Origin: Rallus limicola
Lineage: Eukaryota; Chordata; Aves; Gruiformes; Rallidae
Length of the DNA stretch: 64,000 nt
Assembly: GCA_022605955.1 (NCBI GenBank)
Contig: JAKCOZ010000003.1
Span: forward strand, 51,336,179-51,400,178
Reading direction: 5' to 3'
Shown here: one piece after another, positions 1-11,225 of the stretch
How the letters are laid out: every line of letters begins with the position of its first letter
Numbering within the stretch: position 1 is the stretch's first letter
Notes under the pieces: model-generated
Databases searched by the model: none
Seen by the model: the letters and a program-made list of their open reading frames with translations, nothing else
What the model was told of the DNA's origin: nothing
Program-made: the position numbers and the translations under genes

Positions 1-308
1 AGGGCATTCTCTAATCCATTTAATGTGTTCTGAAATTTTCTATTTCATTAAATCACTTCATATATTGTATATGAAAAAGAACCCGAGAGCTGGAGTTATA
101 TGCTATTCTTGAACAAACTTTCTGAATAGTCCAGTTTACGTAGGAAACTATAAAGCAATTTCATCACTTCTGGAAATACTTAGATTGGAAAATAACCCTT
201 CAGCTGTCTATCCATAGCCGCAAATGTTCTGCCTGATTAGGTGGAATCTAATGAAAATGTGAATTAAAAAAAATAAAAATTATAGGTTCTTACAGGTAAT
301 TATGTATG

Positions 309-328
309 CCCCCCCCCCCCAAAAAAAA
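309..328. repeat. C12-A8 homopolymer tract
   Basis: Twelve C are followed directly by eight A. This is the first of three long C tracts, all on the plus strand, in the first 7.7 kb. On the minus strand it is a G12 run. No flanking retroposon is visible that would explain the A run as a poly-A tail. Confidence 0.9.
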
Positions 329-2804
329 GATGAGTGCCTAAGGAACCACCCAGAATCATGCATGATATAGACTATAGCTTCTGCTTTTGGTCTAGTTTTA
401 TACTTTTTATGATTTATTAACAGCACTAGTCATAGACATATCTGATTGAATTGCTGCAATGTTATAAAATACATACAAAGGAAGAGATTAAACTCCATTT
501 AAGCATAAAATATTGGAAATAAATACCATGTTTCATCAGTGTTTGGAAACGAGTTTAATAAAATGTAAAGATTTGGCCTGTGGGATTTGTCTGTGTAAAT
601 TAGCTTCAATACTGAAACAAAATTAATTTGAAAGATTTTGTTGGACTGACACAGAATTAGGCTAAATTTGAGACTGTTGCTTTTTTTTCTCTACTATGAA
701 ATCATGGGGGAAAAATATTTTACATAGTTCATATCATGTAGATGTGATCTGAAATAAAGTGATTGGCCATTTAGTGTTCTTTCCTACTTACTATTCAAAT
801 GAACACTTTAAACTGTCATGATGGAAACATAAAAGAGTTAATGAAATGAACAGTACCTTATACATTAGTACCAAACTGGCCTAGGTGAGAAATTACTAAA
901 CACTTTTTCTTAAGAGGTTAAAAAGCAGTAAGGTACTTTACAGTTGTATCCATGAAGGATTCTGAGTGTTAGAACTAAATGAACTCCCCAGCACTTTTCA
1001 AGAAGGTAGTGCTGCTTTCTTTCATGGCAGGTCAGAAATGAAGATTGCTCTATGCTCTGCCTCCCTTACTTATCGTGAATGATGATGAAAATGACTGCTT
1101 TCCATCAATAATTTCAAAAGTCAGATGAAGGAGATGGTGGAACAAGTGTGTTCCATGATTCAATGGGTCAGCCTAGAGCCCTGAACATGCATAATGCTCT
1201 TCCTCCTCATCAGCCCTTCCCATTGACTTCAGCACAACCTCTGTAGTCTTCCCACCAGCGAACAATCCCAATCTCTACTGACATCTGAGACTTAGTCCAG
1301 AGAAATACTCATATTCTGACCATGGATATTGAATGGATAAACAATTTGATTATGTTTTTTTAAATTCAACTACTTTCTTTAAAAAAGCAGAAGTTAGATA
1401 CTTGTGCCATACCACAACATATTTAGTGCTTTACTACTATTATTTCTAGACATCTCAGTTAATTCTTTTTCCCTTCCTGGAGATCTTATTTCTACCCTCC
1501 CCCTAATTTTCTTTTTCTCAAGATTCCACTCTGAGGAATAAACACTAGGTAATTTCAATTATTTACATGGATTTAAGATCTCTGAGTCTGACAATCTATT
1601 ACACTTCTAGGTCTTCCCAGAAAAAGAAGATCCCATATTGCTACAGGAATTTAAATAACCAATTTAGAACCTGGTCATCTTGGACATCATGCCTGTGGAC
1701 CATTTTTCTGAAGGATTGAATTCACAGTATTCCAAATCAAATGACCACATCAACATTGTTAGCAAGATTAATAAAAGAAGCTTTGAGTCCATCTTTTCAA
1801 TCTTATGGCAGACTCAGGAAGACCTCACCTGATCCTGCTCATGTTTCACAGACGCAAGGATTAGAATCAAATTAATAAGTAAGCAATGACAATTCACAAA
1901 AATTCTACACATATGAAATTTTCTGCTCTGAAGAGTAGCTCCTGTAATTTCTAACTTATGGTGATAAGGCTTTTTTCCTTATTTATTATAAACAAAGATG
2001 TTGACAAATTCAAAGGAGGTTTGTGGGTTTGGGTTAGCATTCATGGGAGAAAGAGACAGGGCTTTTGTAGTGAGATTCTGGCTCCAGTAGATGAAGACTA
2101 CTGACTCTGATGGGAGGAGAAGGGGGGTGGTATAATGTGTCATAAAATAGGCTATGGCTATGGAGGATAGTCAATGAGAGCAGAGAAAAGCAGGCAAGGT
2201 TATGACATCAAAGCAAGTTTAATCTTCTGAGGAAAAAGCCCAAATTTGCTTATCATCCTCAAGGCCAGCTTCTCATGCCTGCCATCACATTAACTCATAC
2301 GTAGCAGGAGTGAAAAATGCATGAGAGGTACAATAAGTGGATAGAACAGGAAAGGTGGGACTTATAGTACAGGGAATCCAAGCAGCTGAGACAAGTTCAT
2401 GCTAATTTAAATGGCTTTTAGTATATGTGTGTATATATATGTATGCAGTACAGGCTGCAACAGTTGTGTATGATGTTTTACACAGAAAATAAAAGAACTG
2501 GCCTGATTTTTGGATGCCCTCTGTTGGTGCTGAACACCTGTGGAAATGAAAATGGCTGGTCTCTGCTTAAAATCAAAGCCAGATATCTTGTAACAGGACA
2601 CAGAACATCATAGTGTCAGGCAGGGGTTATGGAAAGGGGAATGTACACAGAGTGATTATAGGATTATTCAGTAGTATGTGATGCTGTTTCTGTCTCTCTA
2701 AGCATTTACACTGAGCTTCTCATCCTCACATTTGATCATCTCCAAATAATGTCAGTTCCTTCTTGTTATAGTTAATTATAAATAATTAGAAGGTTAGCTT
2801 GGAA

Positions 2805-3295
2805 GGGTGAGTCATGGCACAAGAGGGTATGTGGGAACATTCAGTTTTACAGAGGGGTTCTGGAAAAAGTGAGGGAGCTCATAATACCAGGAGGATTGGA
2901 AGGTGCTGGGGAGCAATGATGAGCCAGGGGATGGAACCCTGGGAAGGAAGCATGGGGGAGAGCTGTCTAGGACAGCCAGTGGAGGGGAGATCATGGGAGA
3001 CACAGGCGTTCATTTTGAACTCTCACTCTGATCAAACATGTTGTGAAGGAAGCAGAGGCAGGGAAGAAGTCAGATGAGGGGCTTGGTAGGCAGCTGCAGG
3101 ACAGCCAGAGGCAGGTCCCCAGGAGGAGCTGGGGACAGCCCTGGGACAGGAATTGCTGCAGGATAAGGGCTGGAGAATGCCCAGGGCAGGCCTCACAGCA
3201 GGCCTAGGCAGAGGAGGCTGTCACCATCTTTGCCTCCAGATGACGGTCATAGCAGGATTGGGGAGAAGAAGAGAGTCGTCTTTAGAGCAAAAATT
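2805..3295. other. GC- and purine-rich block on the plus strand
   Basis: The block stands out from the AT-rich surroundings by high G and A content on one strand and recurrent AGG, GGG and CAGG words. Degenerate repeats of a GACAGCC-containing word occur near 2970, 3100 and 3135, so it may be a decayed minisatellite. Weaker purine bias continues to about 3.9 kb. Frames are open on both strands, but none resembles a known protein and no clear exon structure is visible. It could be a non-coding exon or simply a low-complexity island. Confidence 0.4.
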
Positions 3296-4297
3296 GTAGA
3301 GAATAAAAGCTATAGAGGAATTTATCCATTATAGGTTATTAAAAGGGAATACTTAAGTGGGAACTTGTATGTTTGGAGTAGGGGAGTGAGTTTGAGTGTC
3401 ATCTCCTGAGCTGGTGTCAAAGAAAGATGATAGAGACTGTACTCTGGGTACAGAAGATGATAGAGAAGACAGTAGCATGCTGCAGTGATGATAAAGATAT
3501 GCACAGATAAGGGGTGAAATACAGAGTGGAAAAAATATTGTGACCAGAGAAAAGACAGCAACAGGGACCAAGAAAGGAATGAGTCAAGTGGAGAAGTTCA
3601 AAATACCAGAAAAATTAGAGCCTTTCCACATTAATTGGAGCTGAGAACAGAAAGAATATACTTGAACTTACTTATTAGTAGCCTTTCCACATCTTCTCCT
3701 GTGAGAGCACTACTGAAGTGGGCCAGGGAGAGGATTGGCAGTGTGAAAAAGAAGACAGTAGACAGAGGCAGCATGCTGGCAGGAGGAGGAGGAGCGGGAT
3801 GTGCAAAAGCAGGAGGCACACAGGGAGAGTGAATTCCCATCCACGTAATAGAGAAGATGGCATGTCAGGAAGCAGCACAGTTATTACACACAGTATAGCT
3901 CTCTGAGGAAATTAAATGTGAAGTAAGTGTTTAAAAATTTTCACATTCTCAGTAAAACAAAGGATTAACAATAATCCAGTTAGATTAGAGGTGCTAGCAC
4001 TGGGGACCAGTATTGCAAGACAATGCATTACTCCTATGAGTCACTGGTTTCGTTCTCACATGGGCCTTTATTAACTGCAAATCTTTACCTCCTGATGGTT
4101 GCCTGTGGACCATGTGAAATGAGTTGGTGGCTCATTCCTCTTCATACTGAGAAGGTATCCACATTACAAAAATCATCACTGCTAATTATAAGCCATTTGC
4201 ACTAATTGGTATCCTTGCTGGAAGTCTTCAGAGGGAAGAAGACTAATGACTAAACAACAGGCATGGCAACTAAACCACCCTGTTTCCATCAAGCTTG

Positions 4298-4317
4298 GCT
4301 CCTGACTGGTCAGGAGC
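4298..4317. repeat. 20-bp near-perfect palindrome
   Basis: Nine-base arms (GCTCCTGAC and GTCAGGAGC) are separated by only TG. The pairing is perfect. The site lies in unique sequence with no adjacent gene, so a role as a protein-binding site is only a guess. Confidence 0.8.
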
Positions 4318-5089
4318 TAAGTGCGGTGGGTGACTAGGGCTGTGGAGGTTTTCGCCTGAGGTATATGAAATATAGGTGGCCTTTTTAGAACCAGCCACTG
4401 ATTTTTCAGAGTCTAAGCTTTCAGTAGTGCTGCAGCTTTGTGACTTCTCTATGCTGAACCTGTTCTGAACTTCTACTTGCAATGGAAAGAGCTTCCCATC
4501 TCTATGTATTTTACCATGATTTATTTTCTGACATTGTTGCTGCTTTCATATGATTGCACATCATCTGTAAAATGTCAAAGAACTTCTCTAATTTATCTGA
4601 AATAAGTTAAATTAGTGTCTTCTTAATTGATTGCTTCTTCTGCCTCAGGTTTCCCATTTCAGTTAGTTTCAGATGTAGAACAGTAGAAAGTCATTGAACC
4701 ATCCATCCTTCAATGAGAAAAGTAAAATGAAGAAGGAAACAGTAAGATCCCTGTCTCCTATTTTCACTAGTTACTGGCTAACTTAGCATCTATATAACTG
4801 GAGGAGCAGGGAGGAAAACCCCACATATTAGCTAACCCAATAGCAACAGCAAATATACAATACAGCAAGAGCCATAATATTTCCTGGGCATCCAGGTACC
4901 AAAGGTTTGACATATAGAGCTCAGACAATCTGAAACATTTGGAACAGATAAGGAGAAAGACAGTTTATGGGATAAACATATTTCAGGAAGCTGTGTGGAA
5001 ACAAGAAACAACTCAGCAACATGAAACCCAAAATAAGATTTTGTAGCATCATGTATCTGTGACCCACAGTCTGGTTCCTCTACTTGAAT

Positions 5090-5165
5090 GGAAGAATGAA
5101 AAGAGTTGGATTGTGTGATCCTTATGGGTCCCTTCCAACTCAGTATATTCTATAATTCTATGATA
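5090..5165 (+). mobile_element. CR1 LINE 3' tail (severely 5'-truncated)
   Basis: The end of a CR1 retroposon is visible. It has a GTTGGATTGTGTGATCC block, then TGGGTCCCTTCCAACTCAG, then decayed ATTCTATG-type octamers ending near 5165. Only the 3' untranslated tail remains, with no ORF2 coding sequence. Such short copies are typical of CR1, whose reverse transcription usually stops early. The upstream limit is uncertain by about 20 bases. Confidence 0.8.
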
Positions 5166-5504
5166 TACTTCATCTCATATGGACCGTTCTGCAGGACTGC
5201 CCAATTCACAAATTCTTCCCATATACTAACAAACTTCTACCTGGAACAAGCCTGTGATATAAGAAGCACTTATACATCTATTTTGCAAAAGTAAAACAGA
5301 GGTCAGAGGGAATTTCTTTACCAGTTTGTCCTTGCTTTCATCAGTTTTTTTCAAATGTTCAGATCTCTTACTGGTATGATTTGCTCCTCCTCTTCTTCAG
5401 CATTTCTCCTAATCAGATCCTAAGGTCACAAAACAGGAATTGGGAGGATGAAGAACTTGTAGCTAGTGATGACCTTGCTTTTGAGGGAAGAAAAAAACCC
5501 ACAA

Positions 5505-5516
5505 CCCCCCCCCCCC
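5505..5516. repeat. C12 tract
   Basis: Twelve consecutive C follow an A-rich stretch. This is the second of three long plus-strand C runs in the first 7.7 kb. Confidence 0.9.
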
Positions 5517-5683
5517 GACCAAACCCACAAAAGCATTCTATAGACAGACATGGCATTTTCTACTCAGCCCTGACTCTTTCCACAAAAGAATTTATTGAAA
5601 CAAGCATAGTGGAAATGTAAAGGGTGATCTTGTAGTTATGTGACCAGCTTATGTCATACAAATAACATTTGTTCTACCATTTC

Positions 5684-5718
5684 CTATTGAACATTGCTAT
5701 TATAATAATGTTCAATAG
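5684..5718. repeat. Perfect 12-bp inverted repeat, 11-nt spacer
   Basis: The arms CTATTGAACATT (5684-5695) and AATGTTCAATAG (5707-5718) pair without mismatch around the spacer GCTATTATAAT. The stem is AT-rich. No flanking element explains it, so a small template-switch (quasi-palindrome) event is a plausible origin. Confidence 0.85.
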
Positions 5719-6028
5719 CAGCAGTTCATAACTACTTTTTTTGACCAGTTTGGACTCTCCTAAACTAGAGGAGAAAAATCTAATCAGTGTATTTTCTACT
5801 TTTTAAAAGACTTTTAGAAATGTCATGAAATTAATTGTATCTCCAATAGCCTCGAGCAAGAACATTTTCATGTTTGTAATTTCATTGATACTTATAAAAA
5901 GCTTTCTGAATTTGCTAGGGAGAAGGGATCTGTTATCCAATGTTTTATACCAGTGAACAGATGTAAAACAACCATAAAAATATAAGTATCATGCTTTCAA
6001 GAATGTTTACAAAGATTATAGTAAGCAC

Positions 6029-6051
6029 AGAGAACATGGAGAATGTTCTCT
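6029..6051. repeat. Perfect 9-bp inverted repeat, 5-nt loop
   Basis: AGAGAACAT and ATGTTCTCT pair perfectly around GGAGA. The arms contain AGAACA and TGTTCT, the half-sites of a steroid receptor element. They are 7 bases apart rather than the usual 3, so a receptor site is not supported. Confidence 0.75.
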
Positions 6052-7670
6052 ACCTAGTATTACCTAGGGGAGATAAATCCATTATACAGCTCTAAGTAAA
6101 ACTTAGAGGAAACTTTGTAGTATTTCAGATACTGCAAAGCAAGCTGCAGCACAGATTTGACTCCTTCTAAATAGAAAAATAAAGAAGCTTTATGATTTTG
6201 GTTGAATTTCACTTACTGAGCTTTATAGGTAAATCATGCTCACCTGGGTCACTCAGCAGATCCACTGATGTCAGGAAAACTGCACTGACAAAGGTAAGCT
6301 GTGTTTGTTGCCAGTGCTTATGTTTGGTAAAGGCCTGAGATAGGACATCTTTTGTAATGTAACTTTCTAGGCGTCTGCTAAGTGTCTTTCTGAACAGAAA
6401 AGATGTGAGATCCATTTCTCTGAGGTACTTGCCAAGCAGTTGCCACCAGTGGCTGTTGTCCTCTGCAAAACCTTTCTGATTTCAGGAAATGTTCAGACAG
6501 ACCCAAGGAGCTGAGTTAGTATCTCCTCTTGCAGCAGTGTGAACTAATTATAGACACAGAATAATTGTTGAGTAATAAAGCGGTGAGGAATGACAGCAGG
6601 AACAACAATAAGATTATGTGGTCACTTGGTAAGGGATGGTGCTTGGTATAATGCAGTTAAGGGGGTTTGTTTGTTTGTTGTTTTATTCTAATTAGGGCGT
6701 ATGTCCTATCTGGCTAATGTTAATAAGGTATTGTGAAAGGAGTGTGTTTAGGGGGTGGACTTAAGAGAATTCAGGACAGTGAACTTGCAGAACAGCTCAG
6801 GACAGATACTCTGTGCAGAGGGCATGATATGGAGAAATAGCTGTTGGACCATGATACAGAGACTGTGCTAGCATTACCGAAGTAGGGGGGACACACCTGG
6901 GTTACAGGACACAGCAAAGTGGTGATATGGGTCGATCTGACACTACTGAGATCAGTGAACCATTAACCTACATAAAAAGCATGATCAAGACCAGAGACAT
7001 GACTTTTGAGAAAATGTGTCCACAGGTAGAAGCAGACAGACTGGAGTTCATGCTCCTGTTTACTCCAAGCTGGTTAGAAGCAAGCATCTCTGTTCCTCGC
7101 AGCTGCCATCCCAAATACACTCTGAAAAAGGCATAGCTCTGTGGCTCATGGGTGAAGCTGGCTTATGCTCAGGCTGCTTGGAACGGGCAGTGGTGATAGC
7201 CCCTACTGTTCCTGCCTGTGTAATGAACCACTAACTCTGAAATCTTCAATTCCTGACCTGGAGTGCTTTCACTCGGTGTTTAGATTTGCAATGAATGAGT
7301 AACGCTAAACATGTCCTGTGAAGCGTGAATTTATATTCATCCATACCACCTGGGAGCATACATCAAAGAATGTGCTCTCCCCCACTTTTCTGCCAGTAGC
7401 ATGGCATAAATATGGAGTGGGTAAGCTCTGGAGCAAAAATTCAAAGCCTGGCTTATGAAAAGCTGTTTCCTGAGCATGATACTTGTGGTTGGAACTGTGT
7501 CTTTTGGGAAAGCTATTGCAAAACTTGCCATCTCATGAGAGGCATGGAACTTGCTTTTTTTGAGCTGTGGGAAGTGGTGGTAACTGCTTGTATCTGACTT
7601 GTTTCATGAATGGTCCTAGTTTGTATGATGCCTCCTAACACCTAATTTTGAAATGGTTTTCTTTTTCTCT

Positions 7671-7687
7671 CCCCCCCCCCCCCCCCC
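7671..7687. repeat. C17 tract
   Basis: Seventeen consecutive C follow a CT-rich lead-in. This is the longest homopolymer C run in the window. On the minus strand it is G17, a sequence prone to polymerase slippage and G-quadruplex formation. Confidence 0.95.
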
Positions 7688-10494
7688 ACTCCAGTGTGAA
7701 AAGCTTATGCAGAGAGCTTCCAATCTCACAAACAGTAGTTATCCAAAATTCCTGGTAAGAAGTTTTGTCTGATACTATAAGTTCATACTTCGGTGAAAAT
7801 TCCAGGAAAGACCTGTTTCCTTTCTTAGCTGGTTCTGTGCTAATTCTTCTGACTCTCTTAAAATCCTCATGGGATATTTTGTTCTTTCCACTGCCAAAGC
7901 ACAAGTTGGGTGGAAGTTAATTTACCTGAGAACTATATCTGTTTGCAAGGGTGTGTAGTGATAGGATGAAGGGCAATGGTTTTTAAACTAGACCAGTGGA
8001 GGTTTAGACTAGTCATTATTTTGGTGTTTTATTCTTTGGTTTTTATAGTTTGCCTACAAAAAGATTACCTGTAGTGTGTTTGGCTTCCCCTTCATCTGAC
8101 TTTGCTGCAGTCCCTCAGAATATACTGGATTTTTTTTCCCATTACACAGTTTTATTCTTTGCTCTGGTTTGCCAGTAATGGAAGGAGAACTGGATCAGTG
8201 CTGATGCAGATCATAAGTTCAAGTAACTTTCCCTGCTAAATGTGGCTCATAAATACTATATGCAGCAAAATATAAAATCAGGTAGGAAGACAACTAAAAA
8301 TCTCATTAATTACAGAAAAAAATTATGCCACTCAGAGCTGAATTTTAGAACTCTTGAATGTAAGCTGTTTATCTTTATCCAGGTTAAAAGGAAGAGTTTT
8401 TCAGGGAGTACATGAACATTTCTGGTTCCTGCAAGAAACCTCATTAAACAAACAAAATTGAGACACTCATAGTCATTATTCTCTTTTGAAAAGCTAAGAA
8501 TGTTTTCATTATGCTACCAGATAACTTAACACTTCTAACACATTGTTCTGCTTATCTGCAGCTTCTCAGCTAGAATACTCATTAACTTTTACATGTTATA
8601 TATTTCCCATTTTATTTTTGAGGTTTACACTTCTGCTCTCTTTTCCAAATTAATTTTTTATTGAAATTGATGACACTAAAATCTACTTAGCCATTTTCTT
8701 CATTTCAGGTTTTTTTTCTCACATAAAATATAGTGCAATTTATTCTTTGGTTATCCCATGAAAAGGGAAAAATTGATGCTCTTCTCAAAAATAAAAAATC
8801 ATATACATCTTCTGTTTCTGTGAATCTACAGAAGTAGGTTATATCTGGAAAGGGACAGGAAAAAGGGGAGGGAAAGGAAATCCTTCATACTCTGTGGCCA
8901 AGGAAAACTGAAGAGGCAAATTCTAGTACTTTTCTCTCCTTGAGGTTTGTAATTTTTGATTTAGATTTCATGGCTATTTCCTGCATGATGGAAATTGTGA
9001 TGATTTTTGTGACCTTTTTGTATCCTTTATAGGTAATTTAGTGATGTTCATCTAGAGGCATAGTGAAGAACTATTACTAAATAAATGAGGTGCCTCAAAT
9101 AGAAGGCTGTTGACTGGCAGCAGAATACCCACTCATTTTCCCTTCATACTGTTTGGTTTGTTTGTTGGTTTTTAAAATTTATTTTCTTTTAATACATTGT
9201 CATCCAAATACAGCTTGGATGACTACTCTGAAGGCTGGTGCAAGCTTCCTATACATGTATAGTCAAATTGTTAATTCGCAGAATAAATTGAAGTTTAGAG
9301 TGTTCTCCTCAGCAATGGAGCCAATTTGCATGAGGAACCAAGCTGCGTTAGGGTAATAGTGAAAAAGAAAGCTGAGGCACTTTAAACCTAGTTAATAAGA
9401 CTGGTGTATATTGAGTGGATTTCAGGAGTGGGCTGAAAAAGAATACAGTGCTTGCTGATCCCCTGGTGAGGCTAGGGAGGCAGTCATAGAGGGGTTTTTC
9501 TTCTTTTTTTTTTTTCCAGATAGGAGGGTAAACATAGGGGTACTACAAATGTTTTCCCAGCATAGCAAATAGATATATGATAATAATGTAGAGAAGTGTT
9601 TTTAAAGTTGAAGTCTGATAAAGTCTTTTTAGCTCAAAAACAAAGATTAATTCTCATACAGGTTTGAAAGTACCAGGGGCATTTCAGTAGGAATTTGATA
9701 AACATCACTGTCTCACATGTCAACTGTTTTATGGGCCTTTGCCTTTAGATCACTCATAAGCTGTTCTTTATCTGCTCTTTTCTTACGTTGAGGCTCTTCA
9801 GAGATTTTCTTTAAGTTCATATCTAAACACATTGTCTACATCAGACCTGTTGAAATTACCTGCTGTTCTGCAGTGTCCTTCTGGGCAATGGCATGCTATA
9901 AGAAGTGGAAGTCAGTGTTTACGTAACATTCTCAAGTAACCTTCCTTTAAACAACACTGGTAAGCAAGTTTCTTAACGTGAGTTTTTGAGGTTCTTAAAG
10001 TACTTTCAAGGTAATGTTATCTTTTCAGTGTTTAAACACAAATCTGTCTTAGATCTGTCAATGGATGGGAAAGTAAAACTTTCCTGCACTGTGCCAGGTT
10101 CCATTAGCAAAACAATGTAATGAATGATCAGGTGATTTTCTAGTCTGTATGAAGACACTGAAGTCCAACATGTCAGAACAATGCAATATTTTTTGTTTAT
10201 TTGTTTGTATGTGACATGTCTTTCACCTGTTGCCCACCCTGAAATGAATGTATTTCTACACACGTATGTAAAGTAAGTGGACTCCCTTTCTGGTCATAAT
10301 AAACTTTATCATTGTAGGGGGTTCTCAGACTCTTTGTGAGCTACCTGCAGTTTTCAAAGTGCAGTTCTTCCTTTGTTTTAATCTAAACTGGTAAAAACCA
10401 AACTTTATTCTAGGAAATATCCTAGTTCAGGGAAAAGATGCCACTGTATCTACTCATAATCCTCTGCCACACATGCAGATCTGAAGAATCTATG

Positions 10495-10720
10495 AACAGA
10501 GTCAGAAAAATATAGGATGGAAGAGACTTCTGTTGATAGTTTAGTCCAACCTCCTGCTCCAAGCAAGACAAACTTAACAGGTGGACCAATTTGCTTAGGA
10601 CATTGTCCACTCCAGTTTTAAAACTCTCCAAGGATGCAGATCCCACAGCCTCCCTGGGCAACCTGTTCCAATTTTTAACCACCTTAATTGTGAAGACTTT
10701 TTTCACTTACATACCACTGT
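10495..10720 (-). mobile_element. CR1 LINE, 3' end (old copy)
   Basis: On the minus strand this reads as the C-terminal part of CR1 ORF2. A frame from 10706 down to 10422 includes NWNRLPREAVGSASLESFK, which matches the conserved [15 protein letters not shown] block near the end of CR1 ORF2. It is followed by a 3' untranslated region with GGTTGGACTAAACTATC and a decayed TTCCATCC block. No clean octamer repeats remain, so the copy is old. The neighbouring fragment at 10845-11225 has the same orientation and may be the upstream part of the same insertion with an internal deletion. Confidence 0.85.
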
Positions 10721-10844
10721 GGTTTCACTTAGCTGTCATGTTGTTCTACATTTTCAAAAGGGTCTTGCTCTGTCTTCTCTATAAAAATCCTTCATATAGT
10801 GGAAGATTGCTGTTAAATTCTGCTTTAGCAACTTCTTGAATACT

Positions 10845-11225
10845 GAGCATTCCCCCAGTTTACTGTCATCCATGGACTTGCTGAGGGTACAGTTCATTCT
10901 GTGGTTCCTGTCCTTGATACAGTTCAACAATACTGACCTCCCCATCACATCCCGAAGAATGCTGATTCTGTTACAGCTTCAAAGGTAAAGCTCTGCAATG
11001 GTAAAACCCTGCTTACTAGCCAATTCTGCAGCCTACTTAATGAAAACTCATCTCAGTCTTGCTATAGATGTGCTCTAGAAGGCCACCAAAGCATTGCCAA
11101 AGTCAATGTAAACAACATCCACTGCTTGCCCCTCATCACAGAGCCAGTAATTTTTACAGAGATGACAATCAGGTTGCTTAAGCATGATTTGCCTTAGGCA
11201 AATTCATGCTGGCCACTCCCAGTAT
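10845..11225 (-). mobile_element. CR1 LINE, reverse-transcriptase region fragment (decayed)
   Basis: The minus strand recalls the central CR1 reverse-transcriptase coding region. Near 11195 it resembles the sequence for 'GFTKGKSCLTNLI'. Near 11115 it resembles the conserved 'VDVVYIDFSKAFD' segment. Near 10870 it corresponds to 'CTLSKFADD'. Each is corrupted by substitutions, indels and stops. The order of segments is colinear with a minus-strand CR1. I judge it part of the same old insertion as 10495-10720, but a separate insertion cannot be excluded. Confidence 0.65.

Larger units (their letters stand above)
1..5089. other. Unique AT-rich sequence, no gene seen
   Basis: No reading frame here looks like a known protein. 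The longest frames, around 2.8-3.9 kb, are open on both strands at once, as expected from purine-rich composition rather than coding. A C/A tract, a purine-rich block and a short near-palindrome are listed separately. I see no CR1 tail or other recognisable repeat in the remainder. Confidence 0.6.
5166..10494. other. Unique AT-rich sequence, no gene seen
   Basis: Only short frames without recognisable domains occur. The stretch around 6.55-7.3 kb is somewhat less AT-rich and could hide an old transposon, but I recognise no LTR, CR1 or SINE motif in it. Two C tracts and two perfect short inverted repeats are listed separately. A T12 run lies at 9504-9515. Confidence 0.55.

Noticed and set aside
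6029..6051. Possible glucocorticoid-type response element
   Set aside because: The half-sites are separated by seven rather than three bases.
6550..7330. Possible old LTR or retroposed sequence in a less AT-rich stretch
   Set aside because: No terminal motif, primer-binding-like site, poly-A signal arrangement or second copy could be recognised.
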